In this document: positions 35,623-45,305 of the stretch, in pieces
How the letters are laid out: every line of letters starts with the position of its first letter
How positions within the stretch are numbered: the stretch's first letter is position 1
Assembly (NCBI RefSeq): GCF_001735805.1
Contig: NZ_CP017248.1
Coordinates: 434,001 to 498,000 of the forward strand
DNA: 64,000 bases
From: Streptomyces fodineus
GTDB taxonomy: Bacteria > Actinomycetota > Actinomycetes > Streptomycetales > Streptomycetaceae
Direction: 5' to 3'
Translations under genes and position numbers: made by a program
Notes under the pieces: generated by a model
What the model saw: only the letters and a program-made list of their open reading frames with translations
Databases searched by the model: none
What the model was told of the DNA's origin: nothing

Positions 35623-38600
35623 TCAGTTCCCGTCGCCGACCAGGACGAACGGCGCCCAGTGGTACGAGGCCTGTACGCCCTTGTCCCGCATGATGTCGAG
35701 CTGTGCCAGGCGCAGCGCACCGGCCTTGTCGAGGGCGTCCCCGCGGGCAAGCGCGGCGCGCAGGTGGCTGTAGAAGCGGACCATGAAGTCCCGTGTGGTG
35801 TCGGCGTCGACCGGCCAGAGACTGGCCACGACGGCGCGCGCCCCGGCGTACAGGAAGGCACGGGTCAGTCCTATGAGCTCGTCCCCGTCCAGGGCTTCCT
35901 GCACGCCGGTCTCGCACGCGCTGACCGTGATGAGCTCGTGGCGGAGCCGCATGGCCATGATGTCACGCACCGTCAGCATGGTGCCGGTGGCGTCATCGGT
36001 CTCGCCGGGGTCACCGGGACTGAGGCAGAGGCCCGAGCCGAGCGGGTCCGCCGCGTCGAACCGGGCGTGACAGGAGAAGTGCAGGACGTCGCGGCCCGCC
36101 GCCCGTGCCGCGATCGCGTCGGCGGTCAGTCCCGCTGCGGGGACGTACTCGTCGCCGAACAGCTCGGCCACCGCCGCCGCCTCGGCCTCGTAGGTGACGC
36201 CGAAGGCCGCGCACGTGTCCAGCCTGCCGGTGCCCTTGGCGGGGCTCTGGCACAGGGGCAGCAGGCCGGCGGCGGGGATGTGGACGACCGGGTTGCGGCT
36301 CGCGAGGGGCTCACCGCCGACGGGTAGGGCGTGCAGCGGCAGGGCGTGCAGCGTGCCGTGCGGTACCAGCACCACCAGGTCGTCCGGGCGCAGGAACGCC
36401 CCCATCGGCTCGGTCACCTGCTGGGACAGCGCCGTCCAGGCGGAGCCCGCGGCATTGCGGTACTGCACCACCTGCCGCCGGAAGTCGGCGTGGGCGCGTG
36501 CCAGGTCGGCGCGGGTGAGGCGGGTGGTGGCGATGCGCACCGTCTCCCACTCCGCCCGCAGGAAGAACACGGTCAGATACTCCAGGCCGAGGAAGTACTC
36601 GACCAGCAGGACCGGCCGTCCCTGGCCGGCGAGCCACCGCCGGACCGAACGGGCGTCGGCCGGAGTGCCCCGGCGCATGGTCACGTAGTCCGCGTCGTGG
36701 CCGCTCATCTCCTCGTACACGGCGTGCAGCGCGTCCTGGGCGCGGGCGGCGAGTTCCGGCTGCTTGCTCGCCCGCCGCAGCACGGCGAGGTGTTCGGCCT
36801 CGGCGGCGAGCAGTTCGGCGAACCGTCCGGTCGCCGCCTGGTGGGGCGCCGGCTCGGCGACGGCGAGGAGTTCCACGAGGGCGCGGGACTTCGCCTGCTG
36901 AACGACGTCGAAGGCTTCGTCGTGCGCGCCGCGTGCCAGCAGGCAGTCCACGAGCCCCTGGAAGGCCCGCTGATGTCCGTGCACGAAGCTGACCCGGGAC
37001 CGGTCGTCGAGCGGGCGGTGCGGACGGACGGCCTCTATGAGCGAGACGGCGTCCCGGAACGCCTTCTCGGCCTCCGCCAGGCGTCCTTGGCGGTGGTACA
37101 GCGAGCCGAGCGAGGTCGCCGAGTGGGTGGCGGCGTCGAAGTACCCGGCGGCGCGCGAGATGTCGAGACTACGGCGCAGCGCGTCCTCTGCCTCGTCGAG
37201 CCGGCCGAGCGAGACGTACCTGGAGGCCAGGTTGGCCAGGGGGACGGCCTGCCCCAGCCGGTCGTTCTCCAGCACCCCGAGCACCTCGGTGAGCAACTCC
37301 ACCGCCTGCTCGTCCTGGTCTTCGGGCATGAGGTTGCACAGGGCGTCCGTCGTCCGCGCCCAGCCGGGTTCGTCGTGCGCCGCACGGAACAGTGCGGCGG
37401 CGTTTCGCAGCAGGGCGACGCCGGCCCGGCGGGCGCCCTCGCGGGTCGGCAGATGCATCAGCTGGGGATCCACCCGGTACAGGACCGCGAAGACCTCCCG
37501 GAGCTCTCCGGCGCCCAGTGCTCTGAGGTAGCCCGTGCTCAGCTTCCCCAGCAGGGATCCGAGGACCTTGAGCATGGTCGCCTCGCCGATCCGGTGCCCG
37601 ATGCTCCGGGCGATGAGCAGACCGTGCTCGTACGCGCCGGCGGCCGCGGGCAGGTCGCCCAACAGCTCGTAGAGCCAGCCGAGTTCGCTGTGGAGCAAGC
37701 CGCGGGTGAGTGCCGTGTCGATGCCCGCGCCGGTGTGCGCGTCCAGGAGCGCCTGCGCCCTGTGCAGGTCGGCGAGAGCCTGCCGGTGGCGGCCGAGCAG
37801 GGCGAGGACATCCGCCCGGCGGACCAGCAAATCCGCGATGTCCTGCGGGCCGTCCGGGAAGTCGGCGGCCAGCAGGCCGTCGTAGATCTCCAAGGCCGTG
37901 TGCAGGTCGCCGCGGCGGGTGTGCGCGGCGGCGAGGGCAGCCCGCAGGGAGGCGGTGTACCACGGCTCGGCGTCGGTGGTGCGGGGGTCGTCCAGGGCTG
38001 TCCGGACCAGCGCGATGGTCTGCTGGACGTCCCCGACGGCCTGGCTCACCACGGCCTCGGCGAGGGTGAGTTGCCGCTCCGCGACGTCGTCGGGCACGCG
38101 GCGGCGCAGGGTGCGTGCGACGGTCAGCCAGCGGCCCGCCCGGTCGACGAGGTCGGGAGCGGGCCGCATCCCCAGGGGGACCGGGGTGTGGCGGGGTACG
38201 GCCGCGCCCACCAGCGACAGGACGCTCTCGGCCCTGGTTCGCTCGGCCGCGTCGACGGCGGCACGGGACACGAGCTCGACGACGTCCGGTTCGAGGGCGA
38301 GCGTCGGATCCCGGTCGGCCGCGCCGGCGAGGATCTCGGCCAGGGGCAGGGCGTGGCGCAGGTCGTGCCGGAGCAGCAGGACGGCGACGACGACGTTCAG
38401 GATGTGCGCCGCCGCGGCGGTGTCGCCGGCCTCGAGCCGGCGCCTGATTCCCCGCCCGGTCGCTGCGCAGGCCTCCGCAAGGCCGGGCTCGTTACGGACG
38501 ATCACGCCGACCTCGTCGTAGGACGGGCCGACGGGGCCGGACAGGATCTCGTAGAGGTACCCGGCCGGGTCGTCCGCGTCGATGGCGTCGGGCTCCTGTG

Positions 38601-41600
38601 CGTCCACCGCCTCGGTGATCGCCTCGACCAGTCGCAGCTGAGCGGGCGTCAGGCCGCCCAGGGCGAGGTCGGGTTCGCGCGTTCCCGCGAGGACGGCGGA
38701 CACGGCGCGGGCAAGATCCGGCTGCCCGGCCTCCACGGCGGTCGTCCTGAGCCATGCGTCGGCCCGGTCCCGAGCGCGCCGGCTTCCTCGCACCGCGGCG
38801 CACATCATGTCCAGCAGATCTTGATGACGGCGCCGAGCGTCGGCGGTGGCGGCGGCGAGCTCCGACGGGCTGCTGGTCATCCGGGCGCGTCCGGCCAGGG
38901 CGTCGAGCGTACGGCGGACGACAGCGGTGTCGATGTCGTCCAGGCCGGCCGTCAGTGCCGCCCCGTCGCGCCGCCCGTCGAGGACGAGCCGCAGTGCGAC
39001 GACGAGCCGGGCCCAGTCCGGGGCGAGTTCGCGCAGGGCGAGGTGCTCGGTGAGCGCGGCGACGGCATCCTGGTCGCCGTCCACCGCGGCGACCACGGCG
39101 GCGATCGCCGGGTCCCATCGGCGCGCCAGGGTGTCGTGATGGCCGCCCTGCGCGGGGTCGGCCCCGCCGACGATGGTGAGGATCTCCCCGAGCGCGCCGT
39201 CGACGGCGGACGCATCGAGCCCGAGGGCCGTCCGCAGGTGCGTCAGGTCCGTGCCGTCGATGCGCGCGATCACCGAGGCCAGCCAGGGCTGGGTCGCCTC
39301 GGCCAGCAGGTCGGGCGCGTGGTGGCGGTCCGCGATCTGCGTGATGGTCTGCCGGAACCGGTTCTCGTCGCCGACGGCCCGGTACAGCAGGGCGGCCAGC
39401 AGGGCGTGGGCGAGGCGGGCCTCGTCCTCTTCCTGCGGGAGGTACTCGGCGTAGTGCCGGTGCGCGGTGGCGGCGAGGCGTGGATCGGCTGTCCGGTGGG
39501 CGTGGTACAGAGTCTGTTGCTGGAGTTCGATCGCCTGCGCGGCGCGCCCGCGTCGCTGCGCGATCTCGCCGAGTGCCCCGGTCACGGCGGCCAGTTCGCG
39601 GGCGCTGCCGGTCTTCTCGTACTCCTCGCGGCAGTAGAGCAGGATCGTCTCGGCGGCGTCGAGCTCGCCGAGGTTGAGCAAGGGTATGTAGCGGTTGTGA
39701 TGCGCTTGGGCCAGTTCGTGCGGTGAGGCTCCGCGCTTGCGCATACCGGCGAGCCTCGCGTCGGAGAAGGACAGCACCTCACCCCAGCGCCCCAGATCGC
39801 CGGCGGCGCGCTCGCCCAGGGCCAGCAGGGCCTCGCGGACCTCGTGGGGGGCGATCGCGTCCCCGTCCGCGGGCGCCTGCTCCGGCCAGGCGGCGATACG
39901 GTCACGCAGCACGCGAACACCGTCGAGCACGTCCTCGTGGCGCCGTAAGACGTGCTGGATCTCCAGGTGGCGTACTTCCAGGGCGAGTTCGGTCCAGCGG
40001 TCGCCGTCGAGGTCGGCGGCGAGCCGTGTCAGCTCCTTGTGGAGGGCGACCGCCTCCCTGCCGCGCCCCGTGCGCAGCAGCACCCCGGCCAGGTTGAAGC
40101 CGACCCTGAGCACCTGCCGGGAGGCGTCTGCGGCCCGGTACTCCTCAAGTGCGGCCCGTAACAGGGGTTCGGCTTCCGCGGGACGGCTGGACATCAGGAG
40201 CCGCCCCAGTTCCGCACGGCTCTCGGTGCTGCCGGTCTCCTCGGCCATGGCCCTGTGGTGGGCCTGCACCGTGTCGATGGTGGCGGGACTGGGGTCGACG
40301 GCGACCAGCGTCTGCAGGACGGGGCGCAGCAGCTCCCAGTCCCGAGCCCGGGCGAGGTAGGGCACGGCCGCGGCGAGGGTCTGCGCCGGTTCCGGCCCGG
40401 TCGGCCCGTCCGCCGGCTCCGGCCCGGGCGAAGACAGGCGGGCGAGTCGGTGCCGGGCGAGCAAGGAGTCGACGCTCAGGCCGGTGGACGGGGACAAGCC
40501 CGCGGACAGCGACGCCCTGACCCAGTCGGGCACCTCACAGGCCTCACCGTCGCCGCCGACGCGGAGCATCCCGTCGTCGACGAGCGCCTGCACGACATCC
40601 GCCACGGCGGGCGCCTCGGCGTCCCCCTTCACCGCCGCCCAGAGGCCCGGCAGCACCTCCGCAAGGGTGCGCCGGGTGCGGTCCGGAGGCTGTGCGCGGC
40701 ACAGGATCGCCAGTGCCAGCTGCGGTGCGGTCGGGAACGACGGTGTCAGACGGACCGCGCGGAGCAGGCGCAGTGAGGCCGCGATCCACTCGCGCGGTGC
40801 CCGCCGGGTGGTGAAGAACTCCAGCGCGCACCGGTAGTGCCAGGCGGGGTCGTCCGTCTCGGCGGTCTGCCCCGCGAGGGTGAGGTCGGCCAGGGTGTCG
40901 GCGAGGCTCAGCTGGAGGTGGGCCCAGCTCTCCTCGTCGTCCTCGCGGCTTCGCCGTTCCAGGGCCGCGCGCAGGAGCGCGAGGGTGCTGCGCGGCTCGT
41001 CGCCGGACGACTGGGCCAGTGCGCGGAAGATGGCGGCCAGGCTCGCCTTGACGGTGCGGCCCGTGCCGTCGCACAGCTCGGCGAACGCGGCCGGCACGCC
41101 ACGGTCGCGGCAGTCCAGCAGTACGTCGAGGTGCTGGGCCGTCGTCGCCACTGCCTCGGTGTCTGCGGCTGCCTCGGCCTTGCGGATGCCGTTGCGCAGG
41201 ACGAACTCCGCCTCCGGGCCGAGCAGGACATCGAACCGCTCGACCGCCGCGCGGGCCTCCTCCCAGGTGGCGCAGAACTGATAGCGCTCCATCGCCTCGC
41301 TCAGGGAGGTGTCACGCCCGCCCGGCAGCAGGTCCAGGTCCAGATCGACGAGGGCGGCGAGTCGGTTTCGGTCCGCCGTGTACACGCGGCGCCCCAAGCG
41401 GTCCGTCCATCGACCGCCCAGCCGCTCCCGGAGGATCTGGACCAGCATCTCGCCGTGCCGGCGACGCAGTTCGGGATCGGCCCGTGGGACCGGGCTGTAG
41501 ATGACGGGCACGCGCTGTCCGGGGCGGTGGACCAGCAGCGGCATTCCCAGGTACAGGACGACGTCGCAGTGGGGGCAGACCGGACAGTGGAGGATGTCCT

Positions 41601-41730
41601 GCTTGATGAGCCGTACCAGATCGGGCCGCTCGTCGCTGTCCACGACCACGTACAGCTCCGGGGCGATGGGCTCGCCACAGCTCGGGCAGGGCATCTCCAC
41701 GTACTGCGCATGGCTGACGGCCTCGGGCAC
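35623..41730 (-). CDS. Giant CpXC-TPR-CHAT protease-like protein
   Basis: A 2035-aa cytosolic protein. N-terminal CpXC-like zinc ribbon: Cys15 and Cys18 ('MPCPSCGEPI') with Cys49, Cys52, Cys55 ('LHCPVCPHCDVV'). A very long helical solenoid follows; clear TPR pairs lie around residues 1490-1580 ('LASRYVSLGRLDEAEDALRR', 'SLYHRQGRLAEAEKAFRDAV'). The C-terminal CHAT (caspase HetF-associated with TPRs) domain has the His in 'VLHFSCHARFDAADPL' (about 1885) and the Cys in 'ITVSACETGVQEA' (about 1937), so it can be an active cysteine protease. It sits between an ML-like gene (upstream) and an unknown gene (downstream). CHAT proteases are used in bacterial cell-death and anti-phage pathways; that role is inferred here. 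Confidence 0.9.
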   Translation of the reverse strand: MPEAVSHAQYVEMPCPSCGEPIAPELYVVVDSDERPDLVRLIKQDILHCPVCPHCDVVLYLGMPLLVHRPGQRVPVIYSPVPRADPELRRRHGEMLVQILRERLGGRWTDRLGRRVYTADRNRLAALVDLDLDLLPGGRDTSLSEAMERYQFCATWEEARAAVERFDVLLGPEAEFVLRNGIRKAEAAADTEAVATTAQHLDVLLDCRDRGVPAAFAELCDGTGRTVKASLAAIFRALAQSSGDEPRSTLALLRAALERRSREDDEESWAHLQLSLADTLADLTLAGQTAETDDPAWHYRCALEFFTTRRAPREWIAASLRLLRAVRLTPSFPTAPQLALAILCRAQPPDRTRRTLAEVLPGLWAAVKGDAEAPAVADVVQALVDDGMLRVGGDGEACEVPDWVRASLSAGLSPSTGLSVDSLLARHRLARLSSPGPEPADGPTGPEPAQTLAAAVPYLARARDWELLRPVLQTLVAVDPSPATIDTVQAHHRAMAEETGSTESRAELGRLLMSSRPAEAEPLLRAALEEYRAADASRQVLRVGFNLAGVLLRTGRGREAVALHKELTRLAADLDGDRWTELALEVRHLEIQHVLRRHEDVLDGVRVLRDRIAAWPEQAPADGDAIAPHEVREALLALGERAAGDLGRWGEVLSFSDARLAGMRKRGASPHELAQAHHNRYIPLLNLGELDAAETILLYCREEYEKTGSARELAAVTGALGEIAQRRGRAAQAIELQQQTLYHAHRTADPRLAATAHRHYAEYLPQEEDEARLAHALLAALLYRAVGDENRFRQTITQIADRHHAPDLLAEATQPWLASVIARIDGTDLTHLRTALGLDASAVDGALGEILTIVGGADPAQGGHHDTLARRWDPAIAAVVAAVDGDQDAVAALTEHLALRELAPDWARLVVALRLVLDGRRDGAALTAGLDDIDTAVVRRTLDALAGRARMTSSPSELAAATADARRRHQDLLDMMCAAVRGSRRARDRADAWLRTTAVEAGQPDLARAVSAVLAGTREPDLALGGLTPAQLRLVEAITEAVDAQEPDAIDADDPAGYLYEILSGPVGPSYDEVGVIVRNEPGLAEACAATGRGIRRRLEAGDTAAAAHILNVVVAVLLLRHDLRHALPLAEILAGAADRDPTLALEPDVVELVSRAAVDAAERTRAESVLSLVGAAVPRHTPVPLGMRPAPDLVDRAGRWLTVARTLRRRVPDDVAERQLTLAEAVVSQAVGDVQQTIALVRTALDDPRTTDAEPWYTASLRAALAAAHTRRGDLHTALEIYDGLLAADFPDGPQDIADLLVRRADVLALLGRHRQALADLHRAQALLDAHTGAGIDTALTRGLLHSELGWLYELLGDLPAAAGAYEHGLLIARSIGHRIGEATMLKVLGSLLGKLSTGYLRALGAGELREVFAVLYRVDPQLMHLPTREGARRAGVALLRNAAALFRAAHDEPGWARTTDALCNLMPEDQDEQAVELLTEVLGVLENDRLGQAVPLANLASRYVSLGRLDEAEDALRRSLDISRAAGYFDAATHSATSLGSLYHRQGRLAEAEKAFRDAVSLIEAVRPHRPLDDRSRVSFVHGHQRAFQGLVDCLLARGAHDEAFDVVQQAKSRALVELLAVAEPAPHQAATGRFAELLAAEAEHLAVLRRASKQPELAARAQDALHAVYEEMSGHDADYVTMRRGTPADARSVRRWLAGQGRPVLLVEYFLGLEYLTVFFLRAEWETVRIATTRLTRADLARAHADFRRQVVQYRNAAGSAWTALSQQVTEPMGAFLRPDDLVVLVPHGTLHALPLHALPVGGEPLASRNPVVHIPAAGLLPLCQSPAKGTGRLDTCAAFGVTYEAEAAAVAELFGDEYVPAAGLTADAIAARAAGRDVLHFSCHARFDAADPLGSGLCLSPGDPGETDDATGTMLTVRDIMAMRLRHELITVSACETGVQEALDGDELIGLTRAFLYAGARAVVASLWPVDADTTRDFMVRFYSHLRAALARGDALDKAGALRLAQLDIMRDKGVQASYHWAPFVLVGDGN

Positions 41731-41944
41731 CCGCTCCCCCTTGCAACGGCGGCCTGCCTTGGGCCATGCGCTGGTATGTGCGGCCTTCGACAGTTGCGTG
41801 GAGAGGAAAAGTTTACAACTCGGTTGAGCCGTAAGCCTTCAGTTCAGAACCTCAGCCGCCCGTCGGTCCTGCGCCTGATCTCGCGCCCGGGCTCCCGTGG
41901 CAGCAATCCGCCCTTCACCTCCTCCCACCCTCCGGGCTGCCTCA

Positions 41945-42421
41945 TCACGCCCAGCAGCCCGTGCTGTGAAACACGCGTGAGGCTCCGCTGCCGCCCGCCG
42001 CGGCCAGACGGAATCTGTGGCTGAAGTTCAGGGGGATGTCCAGGGCGAAGAAGTTCTTGCCGTTCCCCGTCCGCGCGCGCAGGCGGATCCGGTGCTGGGC
42101 GACCGGCACCGCGTCGGGAAGGTGGAGGTTCCACGCCTGCTTCCACGGCCCGGCGGGCAGCCTGGGATCACCCGACATCCTTCCCCCCACACCCGCCAGC
42201 AGTTCGGGCAGCCCGTAGGTCCTGTCGAGCATCTTCACCGGACCGAACTTCATGATCACATTGCAGGTGACCCGGGTCAGGTCGACGGCTTCTTTGAGGT
42301 GGCCCTCCATCTCCCAGCGGATCTGGTGCCCAAGCCGCGGCAGTGCGGGAGTCAACCTGATGTCGAAGATCTCCAGGACGTACGTGTCGTCGCTCACGTC
42401 CTCCACCAGGCGAATACTCAT
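41945..42421 (-). CDS. ML-domain-like (MD-2/NPC2-type) small protein upstream of the CHAT gene
   Basis: A 158-aa protein; ATG 42421 has GAGGGG upstream (GTG 42430 is also in frame). The pattern over residues 10-140 follows the ML lipid-recognition fold: 'LGHQIRWEMEGHLKEAV' (strand, then G-x-L-K), 'TCNVIMKFGPVKMLDRTYGL' (eukaryotic members read VKLGxIKLLxKTFDLC), 'LPDAVPVAQHRIRLRARTGN' (DLPxxIPxGxxxVRVRA) and 'GKNFFALDIPLNF' (xLFCLDIxVDF). The cysteines that staple the fold in animals and fungi are mostly absent, and there is no signal peptide. ML domains bind lipids, for example lipid A in MD-2. The identification rests on pattern only. It is the first gene of the operon with the CHAT giant. 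Confidence 0.6.
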   Translation of the reverse strand: MSIRLVEDVSDDTYVLEIFDIRLTPALPRLGHQIRWEMEGHLKEAVDLTRVTCNVIMKFGPVKMLDRTYGLPELLAGVGGRMSGDPRLPAGPWKQAWNLHLPDAVPVAQHRIRLRARTGNGKNFFALDIPLNFSHRFRLAAAGGSGASRVFHSTGCWA

Positions 42422-43030
42422 GTCACTCACCCCTCGGTGTCACGGATAGGGATGCCGCTGCCGGTGGCCGGTGCGGGTGGTTGGCGTGGCCGCCCGGGGC
42501 GGGTGGCCGGTGACGTGCGGGCCGGCTGAAGCCGGTGCCGGCGCGCCGGAACCCGCGCGGCGGCAGCACGCACATACGGCCGCCTCCGCCGCCGCTGTGC
42601 AGCAGGCGCGAGAGGCCTGGAACGACACTGCGATCGATAGGCACACCGCCGGCCGAGGCGCCTCGGCCGTCCGGCCTGGGGGCACACCGCCCCTGGCCTG
42701 TGCCTGGTCACGCTCCCGGGACAGGGCCGAGCCCCGATCCGGCGTACGGCTTACATCTTCCTCACCCGTTCGGGTGTGGAAAAAGCGCCGGGAAGGACAC
42801 CGGCAGCCACAGCGCGGGGGTACACACCGAGGGGAGGCGCTCGGGCGGAAAACACCAGGCAGGGTCGGCCGGTGCAGGAAAGGACGGCCAACCGGACACC
42901 AGGGGCGCAGCGCCTGGTGTCCGGCTCCGGCAGGGTGTGTATGGCGCATGGCTGTCGGACAATGGACTGGACTGGGGCCCCGGCCCGATTCCGGCAGGCC
43001 GGGGCTCCACATCATGCGGTCGGCTCCGGA
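42422..43030. other. Intergenic region with a terminator
   Basis: About 600 bases without a credible gene; several overlapping open frames have no ribosome site and irregular composition. The operon promoter for the ML/CHAT genes should lie in the left part. The hairpin at 42892-42924 is the only clear element. Confidence 0.5.
42892..42924 (-). terminator. Terminator after the Gly/His/Glu-rich secreted protein
   Basis: Perfect 12-bp stem, CCGGACACCAGG (42892-42903) with CCTGGTGTCCGG (42913-42924), and a 9-nt loop. It lies 107 bases past the stop of the minus-strand gene ending at 43031. Confidence 0.65.
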
Positions 43031-43651
43031 CTAGTCCCAGTTGCCGTCGTTCCAGTCGTTGCCGTCGTGGCCCTCGCCGCCCTCGTGGCCCTCGCCGCCC
43101 TCGCCGCCCTCGTGACCCCAGCGACCCTCGTGGTCCCGGACCACACGGAAGCTGGCCACCACTGCGTCCTTGACCTCGATGTCGTCGTCGTTGTCGCACG
43201 GGCGGATGCCGTAGCTCGAGCTGTGGGGACCCACGGTGGCGATGGGAGCGCCGTTGTCGCAGACCGCCCCACGGAAGACCTCGACGGTCTTGTGGCTGTC
43301 GTTGCGGACGTTCAGGGTCTTGGCACCCAGGCCACTGACCACGGTGATGCAGTCGCCCGGGTGGCTGGAGTAGGACCGCTCGTTGACCCAGATGCGGCCC
43401 TCCCACTCGTGGTGGCCCCCGCCCCCGCGGCGGCCCTCGTTGCCCTTGCCCCAACCCTCGTTGCCCTTGCCCTGTCCGTTGCCGCTGCCGAGGGGCGCCT
43501 GTGGCGCGGCGGAAGCGGCCGGGGCGGAAGCGGCCGGGGCTACCTGGGGCGCCGGGGCGGAGGCGGCCGAGGCGTAGGTGATGCCAGTAGCAGCCAGGGC
43601 CGCGGCGGCCGCGACACCGGCTGTGACTGCGGTGGAACGGGGGAGCTTCAT
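43031..43651 (-). CDS. Secreted protein with Gly/His/Glu-rich low-complexity tail
   Basis: A 206-aa exported protein. Signal peptide 'MKLPRSTAVTAGVAAAAALA' with cleavage near residue 31, then an Ala/Pro spacer, a Gly/Asn linker ('LGSGNGQGKGNEGWGKGNEG'), and a small globular domain with three cysteines ('PGDCITVVSGLGAKTLNVRN', 'VFRGAVCDNG', 'GIRPCDNDDDIEV'). The tail after about residue 175 is made of HEGGEG-like repeats and ends DGNDWNDGNWD. The acidic, histidine-containing tail could chelate metals or calcium, but this is a guess. Function unknown. No membrane anchor or sortase motif. Confidence 0.8.
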   Translation of the reverse strand: MKLPRSTAVTAGVAAAAALAATGITYASAASAPAPQVAPAASAPAASAAPQAPLGSGNGQGKGNEGWGKGNEGRRGGGGHHEWEGRIWVNERSYSSHPGDCITVVSGLGAKTLNVRNDSHKTVEVFRGAVCDNGAPIATVGPHSSSYGIRPCDNDDDIEVKDAVVASFRVVRDHEGRWGHEGGEGGEGHEGGEGHDGNDWNDGNWD

Positions 43652-44149
43652 GTCGCTTCTCCTGTCTCCTGTCTCAGAGATGCCGACCCGTCAGTCGGCT
43701 CGTGATCAAACGTACCCACGGCAGTCATATCGGTCATATCGGAATACTGGCTCCAGGTGCCGATCGGGGGATTCGTAGCATTAAATGCCGCTTACCGGAC
43801 CGCTGAGGCGACATCAAGTAGGGCCACTGAAAAGCAGATTGCCATACTATTAGCCCTTTTGGATGATCTTCTGACGCCTGCTCACCCCACGCCGCCAGCG
43901 TGTCGCTGCGGACGCGGTCAGATGAGCCGTGTTACGGGGATGGGCAGCGCCGTGCGCGGGGCCCTGCCGTCCGAGGCGGTCCGGGCCCCTTCGAGTGGGT
44001 CCCCGGCGGTCGAGTGACCCGGTTCCGTCTGCGGCACGGCGGCGGAGTGGGCCGCCGGGACCGGGACCTGTCGGACCGGCAGGGCGGCAGGCGCGAGCGG
44101 CTTGGGAACCCGTCGGCTCGTACCGGCCCGGTTCGCCGGACATGAAGAG
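43652..44149. other. Intergenic region with tandem 9-bp repeat and AT-richer patch
   Basis: Holds the promoter of the secreted-protein gene. GTCATATCG is repeated in tandem at 43724-43732 and 43733-43741, about 75-90 bases upstream of its start. The stretch 43775-43870 is clearly richer in A and T than anything nearby. I see no convincing gene; two short open frames lack ribosome sites. Confidence 0.45.
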
Positions 44150-44184
44150 GCCTCAACCCGCCCTGGATATGGGCAGGTTGAGGC
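44150..44184 (-). terminator. Terminator of the streptogrisin-like gene
   Basis: GCCTCAACC-C-GCCC (44150-44163) pairs with GGGC-A-GGTTGAGGC (44171-44184), a 13-bp stem with one C/A mismatch and a 7-nt loop. It starts 38 bases after the minus-strand stop at 44223. Confidence 0.65.
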
Positions 44185-44222
44185 ACTCGTCTGCTGCGAC
44201 CGCCAAGGAGTCGCGGCCCCGG

Positions 44223-45305
44223 CTACGGAAGAGTGGCCCCCTCCGCGCTCAGCGCCGCCGGTACCGGCTGGAAGAAGGTCTCGCCGCCGGACGTGCAGTC
44301 ACCGCTCCCGCCCGAGGTCAGCCCGATGGCCGCGTCGGCGTCGAAGAGTGCGCCGCCGCTGTCGCCGGGTTCGGCGCACACATCGGTGTCAATGAGCCCG
44401 GAGACCGACCCCTCCTCATAGTTCACGGTGGCGTCGAGCCCGGTGACGGTCCCGCCGTGGACACCCGAGGTGCTACCGGAGCGCTGCACCGATTCCCCGA
44501 CGTAGGCGTCGGCGGCGTGGGTGATCTGCTGGCCGCTGCCGTCGTAGAGGTCGACGACGCTCGCGTGGTCGCTGCTCGCGTCGTCGTACTGGACCAGCGC
44601 GTAGTCGGTGCCGGGGAACTGCGAGTCGACGGTCTGGCCGGCCTCCCCGCCGCCCTGCGAGTCGGACCACGTCGCGGAAGCGTTGCCGCAGTGCCCGGCG
44701 GTCAGGAAGTACGGCGCGCCGTTCACCGTCACGTTGAACCCGAGAGAGCAGCGCACTCCGCTGCCCCAGATCGCGTCGCCGCCCGCGATGAACGGCTTGA
44801 ACGCGGAGACGGCCCGACGCATGACGACCTTGTCGCCGAGCGAGTTGACCACCGTGTTCAGCCGGGCGCGCTTCGCTCCGGTGACCGTCGGGTCGACGGT
44901 CACGACGACTCTGTCCCGGCGGGGGTCGACCGACCAGGCGGTGCCCGCGATCCGGGCCCGCTGGGCCAACGTGCCCAGCACGCTGCGCAGTTGGGCTGTG
45001 GAGTAGCGCACGGTTCTGGGGACGGCACCGGTACGGCGAACCTGTCCGGCCGCGGACGGGTCGGTGATGTCGACGACGAACCGGTGGGCCGAGGAGTCGT
45101 AGTAGGACCCCGCGGCGCGGTCGCCCAGTCGTACGACGAGGGCCGCGGCGGACGCGGCACGGGCCGCGGACGCGGTGGCTGCGGCAGAAGCCGGGGCGGC
45201 CGTCGCCGAGCCGGCGCCGGGGAGCAGGGCCGCGCCGGCCGTGAGGGCCACGACGCTCGCTCCGGTGAGCGCGCGGCTGGTGAGAGCTGTTCGGCGTTGC
45301 GTCAT
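44223..45305 (-). CDS. Streptogrisin-type S1 serine protease preproprotein
   Basis: A 360-aa secreted protease. Start at ATG 45305 (MTQRRTALTSRALTGASVVA), a typical signal peptide; a longer frame upstream is not needed. An alpha-lytic-type propeptide of about 120 residues follows ('YSTAQLRSVLGTLAQRAR'). The mature enzyme has the triad His in 'FLTAGHCGNA', Asp in 'GTDYALVQYD' and Ser in 'AEPGDSGGALFDADAAIGL'. Cysteines flank the His and Ser loops, as in streptogrisins. It hydrolyses peptide bonds outside the cell. A well-formed terminator follows. Confidence 0.92.
   Translation of the reverse strand: MTQRRTALTSRALTGASVVALTAGAALLPGAGSATAAPASAAATASAARAASAAALVVRLGDRAAGSYYDSSAHRFVVDITDPSAAGQVRRTGAVPRTVRYSTAQLRSVLGTLAQRARIAGTAWSVDPRRDRVVVTVDPTVTGAKRARLNTVVNSLGDKVVMRRAVSAFKPFIAGGDAIWGSGVRCSLGFNVTVNGAPYFLTAGHCGNASATWSDSQGGGEAGQTVDSQFPGTDYALVQYDDASSDHASVVDLYDGSGQQITHAADAYVGESVQRSGSTSGVHGGTVTGLDATVNYEEGSVSGLIDTDVCAEPGDSGGALFDADAAIGLTSGGSGDCTSGGETFFQPVPAALSAEGATLP

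Noticed and set aside
36331..39726. An 1131-codon open frame on the plus strand inside the CHAT gene
   Set aside because: Same high-GC antisense effect. The product is low-complexity G/R/V/Q and unlike any protein, while the minus strand has clear TPR and CHAT motifs.
42440..43015. A 191-codon minus-strand frame between the ML-like gene and the secreted protein
   Set aside because: No ribosome site, irregular composition, and it spans the strong terminator at 42892-42924.
44090..44130. Possible integrase or attachment-site remnant in the 43.6-44.1 kb gap
   Set aside because: No tRNA, direct repeats or integrase motifs could be found to support it.
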